From JBCDGZ01 sp038750655 (GTDB taxonomy: Bacteria; Bacteroidota; Bacteroidia; Chitinophagales; Saprospiraceae), in assembly GCA_038750655.1 (NCBI GenBank), contig JBCDGZ010000220.1:1-8084 (forward strand): DNA of 8,084 bases, in the 5' to 3' direction. The notes beneath the pieces were generated by a model, which was not told the origin of the DNA, did no database searches, and saw only the letters and a list, made by a program, of their open reading frames with translations. The translations under genes were made by a program, and so were the position numbers. Shown here piece by piece: positions 1 through 4,700 of the stretch (within the stretch, counting starts at the first letter, position 1; the number at the start of each line of letters is the position of its first letter).

Positions 1-137
1 CACAAAGTAATGAGGAAGATTAACGGGTAGAAATGGGCGTGATACGCCAAACTAATTTGATAAGGATACACTTAATAGTGCTAAGGTAATAAATAGCAGC
101 GAATTATTCGTATGAACCTAATTTATCTTTATCATCT
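1..137. other. Left flank, no gene seen
   Basis: AT-rich sequence beyond the terminator of the PorP/SprF gene. The only structure is a 5-bp GGCGT/ACGCC hairpin with a 3-nt loop (36-48). No coding frame or promoter box could be supported. Confidence 0.5.
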
Positions 138-183
138 ATTAAAAACAGCATCGCCTCCTGACCGATACCGGCAGAAGGCGATG
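138..183 (-). terminator. Intrinsic terminator of the PorP/SprF gene
   Basis: An 8-bp stem (149-156 with 176-183) continues inward through CTG/CAG (158-160 with 172-174) and CCG/CGG (162-164 with 169-171) around the loop ATAC. In minus-strand RNA it is followed after a CTG by five U (145-141) and a further U-rich stretch. It lies about 60 nt past the TAA of the PorP/SprF gene. Confidence 0.8.
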
Positions 184-243
184 ACTCTTTGATTTGTTGT
201 AGTTAAGTCTAGTTTTTCTCAGAATATGTTTTGAAAGTACGTT

Positions 244-1257
244 TTAAAAATATCTTGGTGTATTGATCTTTTTCTGCTTGTAGTTGAAATCATAGCCGAG
301 CATGATCTCAAACGTTCCTTGTACATGGTTTTGCAGCTTGGTCAGGGTATAATCATAAGCCGCACCGATTCGAAAGCCATTGATCATGTAGAAGGAAGCC
401 CAGATGTCAACAGAGTCGAAAGAGCTGGAGCCGCCAAACTGCCGAGCCTCGAAGGCGGAACGGAAAGAAGACCCCACCCAAAAAGCCTCGTAGAACAAAA
501 AGGAAATATCGATGTCAAACTCTGTAGGGGCACCGACATCCGTTGGGTCGCTGGGATTGGAACTGCTGAAGTCGCTCAACAGGCCCACACTCTTAATCAG
601 TAGCGAGGGCTTGAAAATGATCATATCACCGCTCACTGGAAAGGCTGCACCCGCCGTAAAGAAAAAGTGGCGGTAAGTCTTCGCCCAAGCATCCAAATCA
701 CCGGACACATCATCCCGCAAATCGTGCTCAATCATATTAGGCACAGAAGCGCCAACGTAGAAAGTTGGGGTGTAGTAAAATAGACCCGCCCCAAAATTAG
801 GCAGCCATTTGTTAGGCTCCGTATTCATAAAGGCTTCGTCTAAAGACTGTGGGTCTTTAAATCGCAGGCGACTCCAATCAGCCCGCCAATTCATCATCCC
901 GGCTTGTAGCCCCATTGATAATTTTCCTTCTCCAAATTGCACCCGATAAGCATAAGACCCATAGGCCGAAGTCGTCGAGGTCGCACCGATCTGGTCGTGC
1001 TGGATACTCAACCCCAGACCAACCCGCTCTTTAAACGGCGAATGGATGGTAAAAGCCTGAGTGGTCGGTGCTCCTTCCAGGGCCCACCACTGCTGCCGAT
1101 ACAGCAGTCGTACCGACAGATACTCTGGACTGCCTGCAAAAGCGGGATTAAAGGCCAGACTGTTAAACATATACTTGGTGTACATAGGATCTTGCTGTGC
1201 CGAGGCCCATTGACTCATAAAGCAAATACCTATGATAAGTAATGTAAATTTTTTCAT
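244..1257 (-). CDS. PorP/SprF-family type IX secretion system outer-membrane protein
   Basis: Complete 337-residue protein with ATG start and TAA stop. Residues 1-20 look like a Sec signal peptide (KK n-region, hydrophobic core, cleavage after ASA, mature protein starting with Gln). The mature N-terminus carries the family hallmark QDPMYTKYMFN...NPAFAGS (22-43), then YRQQW (53-57), LEGAP (60-64) and HSPF (72-75). Alternating hydrophobic strands fit an outer-membrane beta-barrel, and the chain ends in INTPRYF, the usual family terminus. In Flavobacterium johnsoniae, SprF of this family is needed for the adhesin SprB to reach the surface, and PorP/SprF-like partners are generally tied to cargo with type B sorting domains. 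Here the gene lies downstream of such a cargo gene on the same strand, 443 bp away, so I infer it is that protein's dedicated partner. The spacer holds a terminator, so it probably has its own promoter, though I found no convincing TAnnTTTG box. No Shine-Dalgarno is visible before the ATG. Many paralogues exist, so no symbol is given. Confidence 0.95.
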   Translation of the reverse strand: MKKFTLLIIGICFMSQWASAQQDPMYTKYMFNSLAFNPAFAGSPEYLSVRLLYRQQWWALEGAPTTQAFTIHSPFKERVGLGLSIQHDQIGATSTTSAYGSYAYRVQFGEGKLSMGLQAGMMNWRADWSRLRFKDPQSLDEAFMNTEPNKWLPNFGAGLFYYTPTFYVGASVPNMIEHDLRDDVSGDLDAWAKTYRHFFFTAGAAFPVSGDMIIFKPSLLIKSVGLLSDFSSSNPSDPTDVGAPTEFDIDISFLFYEAFWVGSSFRSAFEARQFGGSSSFDSVDIWASFYMINGFRIGAAYDYTLTKLQNHVQGTFEIMLGYDFNYKQKKINTPRYF

Positions 1258-1291
1258 ACGTAGCTCATTAATGTTTTCAGGGGAAAATATT

Positions 1292-1321
1292 GCTGATTGC
1301 AGGTTGCTTTAGCCTGTCAGC
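1292..1321 (-). promoter_or_regulatory. Small bulged hairpin in the 5' leader of the PorP/SprF gene
   Basis: An outer GCTGA/TCAGC stem (1292-1296 with 1317-1321) and an inner CAGG/CCTG stem (1300-1303 with 1313-1316) are separated by a 3-nt bulge, with a 9-nt loop. It lies 35-64 nt before the ATG. A leader element is possible; chance is also possible at this length. Confidence 0.3.
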
Positions 1322-1335
1322 GTATCGTTTTCTGT

Positions 1336-1458
1336 TCTTTGACAATTCCTGTTTTTTAGGATAGGTAATTAGAAAAATTAATAGCTACCTACGGCAGCCA
1401 GGCTTCCTATGGTCGTCTTTGCTTCTCCTAATTGCGTATCCACAGTAATTGTCAAAAA
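1336..1458 (-). repeat. Long imperfect inverted repeat in the spacer before the PorP/SprF gene
   Basis: A perfect 10-bp arm pair (1338-1347 with 1447-1456) continues inward with 4 bp (1349-1352 with 1442-1445), a 6-nt bulge (1353-1358), 5 bp (1359-1363 with 1437-1441), an interrupted step, 6 bp (1367-1372 with 1428-1433), and a GAGAA/UUUUU run with two G-U pairs possible only in the minus-strand RNA. The apical loop is about 45 nt. It may be a structured leader of the PorP/SprF transcript, a small RNA, or the remnant of a MITE-like element; no target-site duplication was seen. Confidence 0.5.
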
Positions 1459-1560
1459 GATTTTTTTCGAATGAATTGAGCGATTAAGGGGGGGAATTAA
1501 ACGGATTTTTCGTTCAAAAGGGGGGACTCTGCTTATTGTAGTCAAAAACCATGCCTTTGC

Positions 1561-1595
1561 AAAAAAAAGCCCACACTAAGCGAGTTAGCATGGGC
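1561..1595 (-). terminator. Intrinsic terminator of the surface-protein gene
   Basis: On the minus strand an 11-bp stem (arms 1595-1585 and 1579-1569) closes a 5-nt loop and runs straight into eight T (1568-1561), about 105 nt after the TGA. Two stem pairs are G-U in the minus-strand RNA but would be C-A mismatches in plus-strand RNA, which sets the direction. It implies that most transcripts stop before the PorP/SprF gene. Confidence 0.85.
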
Positions 1596-1700
1596 CCCAA
1601 TGGTCATCTCACACATTGGTAACAGTCTTTAAAAGGAGGAAGAAAAAGAGCCAGACCCCCCCAACTCAGAATCCTCCCCTCAAAAAGACCTTCTCTTGCA

Positions 1701-4700
1701 TCAGCGGTTCAATTGTACATAACCACTCAACTTTCGCCCGGCACCATCATCAATGAGATAAAAGTAGGTCCCATCCGGCAAGTCTTTGCCATTCCAGGTG
1801 CCATCCCAGGCGGTAAGATTGGTGTAGCCATCCGTACAGAAGACTTGATTGCCCCAACGGTTGAAAATACAGACCTTATTGTTAGGGAAATTCTCAATAC
1901 CTGGAATTTGGAAAGTATCGTTGGTTCCATCTCCATTGGGAGAAAAACCGCTGTATATCGTCAGATCTTCGCACTGGATAAATATGCTCACTTCGGCAGT
2001 ATCGGCCCCAGTGGAAGTCTGCAAAATGTATTCAAAACTGTCGCGCTGTCCACAAAACTCTGGATCGGACAGGTAGGTGATCGTGAAATCGGGGTTGATA
2101 ACGGCATTGCCCGCAGTCGGTGGCCGCAGGATAAACACCGCCGGCGAAGAGCCATTCAACGTATCGTTAAGCAGCACTCGAATATTGACCGGAATATTCT
2201 TGATGGTCATCGTGTCATCGTCGACGGCTACCGGCGGGTCCAGACTTCCGCGAATGCCTTCGACAAACAGGTAAGTGGTATCGCAAATCAGATCATCGCA
2301 GAAGACCAAACAGGCGGTATCAACGCCCATATCCAGCCCGGTGTAACGGACGCAGATCGAGTCCCCGGCTACGGTAAAGTCGACAAAGACACCGGAGCTG
2401 CCAGGACATATATTGTACAGTGTATCTACTACTCCCGATAATTCACTGGTATCCATGCAGAAGACTTCAGTCGTACCAACCAGCACATTAAGGCGGCTGG
2501 TGTCTGGCACCGGCGGCATGACGTTGACCGTCACAATGGTGGTATCACAAATTCCCATCACATCGCAGATGACGATGCAAGCCGTGTCGGTCCCAAGGGC
2601 AAGTGCTTCATACCCCACGCAGTAATCAGCTGCAATTAGGTCGAACAGCACTTCCTGCCCCGAGGCATTGGGGCAAATATTGAAAATCGTATCCAGCGGC
2701 TGACGGAAGGCGGAGGTATTCAGACAAAGGGTGTCGGAGAAGCCCAGTTTGATCATTAGGGGCAGGGTATCGATTTGGGGTTGTACGGCAACGGCGATTT
2801 GGACGGTATCGCAGATGGCGAGGGTAGAGTCGCAGATTTCGATGCAGAAGGTGTCGGAGGCGAATCCTAAGCCGCCGAAGGCCAGGCAGCCCGCCTCGCT
2901 CAGAAAGTCAAGACTGACATCACCATCCGATTGTCCGGGACAAATATTTTGAATGCTCGTTAATGTATCCAAGGCGCTAAGATCGATGCAGAAGGTATCG
3001 GTAGCTCCTTCCAGAACAATCAATGAGGTATCCGGCATCTCCATCGTAGGACAATCAATCTGTAGATTCAGCGTATCCGCACAACCCGTAATCGTATCTT
3101 GGATAATTACCTCGTGAAAGCCCGTATCTAATTGTAACGCAATATTAGTCGCAGTAGTTTGCAAGGTCGCTACAATGTCCGGTAGAGGAATACCATTTTG
3201 GGAAACCTGCAAAGGCCCATAATTCGTCCCGGCTGCCCCACCGACGATCAACTGACCAACTAACTGCCAATTGCCCGCCGGATCAAAGTTGACCATTTCT
3301 TGGAATAATTCCTGAACAGAGCTGAAGTTTGCCAATCGCAAGGTATCATTTCCCACCACCCAAACCAGTCGATACATGTTGGAGGTTAAACTAGAGACAT
3401 CATAAAGAAAGGTCGTATCAAAAAGACAAGGATTGAATACCCCCGTATAAATCGCTCCATTATCAAAAAACTCAAAATTGGGCAATTCTGCCGGTCCAAT
3501 TTCTAGACAAAGTGCGGCTTGCCCGTCGCAATCCATCGCAGTCAATTGATCTGGTCCCGTATAACTCGGAGGGCAAGATCGGCACTCCACAGTCAAGGAA
3601 AGGGTATCCTGACAGGCCGTTGCCAGCTCATTAATCACCAAATCATACTCCCCTACGGGCACATTGATTTCCGTACCCTGCGCAATATCCTGCGGCACCA
3701 AATCAACCCGCACCTGCAACAGCCCCCCTACCTGACGGCCGATAAGCGGCCCATACATACTGCCCGGTGCTCCTCCCGTAATAATCCGGGTCCCATCGTA
3801 CATCCAGTTCCCCGCCGGGTCCCAGACCTGCATGGAATCCACCAATTCCTCCAAATCATTGAAGCTATCGATGGAAAAGACTTGCCCGTCTACCGTCCAG
3901 GAATCCAGCTGGTAAGGGCCACTGGGAAATTGACTTAAAAACTCCTGCATATCGTAACGCGTGATGGTGACGATATTGCAGCCGTTGAAAATATCGTTAT
4001 AGAGTTGCCCATCGATGATGAGTCGATAATCGAAAATATCAACCAAAGGAATATCCAGACAGTAGGTCGTCAGGACACTACAGTCAAAACTGATGGCGCT
4101 GTCCTGGTCGATCGTCAGAAAGTCCGGGCAGCCGTTGGGGACCACGGTAAAGATCAGTTGAAAAGTATCACAAATGTCATTGACATCGCAAAGCACCACT
4201 AGCGCCGTATCGATGAAATTACCCGTTGTTCCGGGAGATGGCAAATAACTGAAGCAGCTGTCCTGCGCTCGGATGGTAAAGGTTCCTCCAGTAGTGCTTT
4301 GCAGTACATCAGCACTAGCCAACGGGCCAGTGAGTGCCAAAGTGGATAAGCAACTGTCAATTTGCGTTTCCTCTTGAGTCGTAATAAAAAGCGTATCTGG
4401 ACCAGGATCAAAGCCAGGGCCATCAACAATGGTGAAAAATATACAGGTGGTATCTCGCAAGCCATTAAATCCGGCCACAACATAGACCGTATCTCCTCCC
4501 ATCCCAACAATATCATTAGCATTGTAACGCACACAACCATCGCTTTCTAGCACCCAGTCTCCCAAAGGCGAACTGCCGATCAGGCCGCCGGTAGTTAGGG
4601 TGAAAAAGCTGCTGGGGCGATCGTAGCAGAATTCTGTTGGTACACAGACCAGGCGGCTCTCGTTGGCCAGCACAGCGACATTCATGGTATCTGGCTCGGG

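Noticed and set aside
36..48. GGCGT/ACGCC hairpin in the left flank as a terminator
   Set aside because: Only 5 bp with a 3-nt loop and no T run on either strand; the supported terminator lies at 138-183.
319..603. 94-codon open frame on the plus strand
   Set aside because: Antisense to the C-terminal half of the PorP/SprF gene, which is well supported by family motifs.
1597..1619. CCAATG/CATTGG inverted repeat next to the surface-protein terminator
   Set aside because: A 6-bp stem with an 11-nt loop, no T run; may be chance.
1713..2441. 242-codon open frame on the plus strand
   Set aside because: Lies entirely antisense to the sorting domain, Ig-like domain and six-Cys repeats, whose protein is clearly real. 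The plus-strand reading shows no recognisable motif or start signal.
3519..3938. 139-codon open frame on the plus strand
   Set aside because: Antisense to the duplicated long domain; its composition reflects the opposite strand and no signal precedes it.
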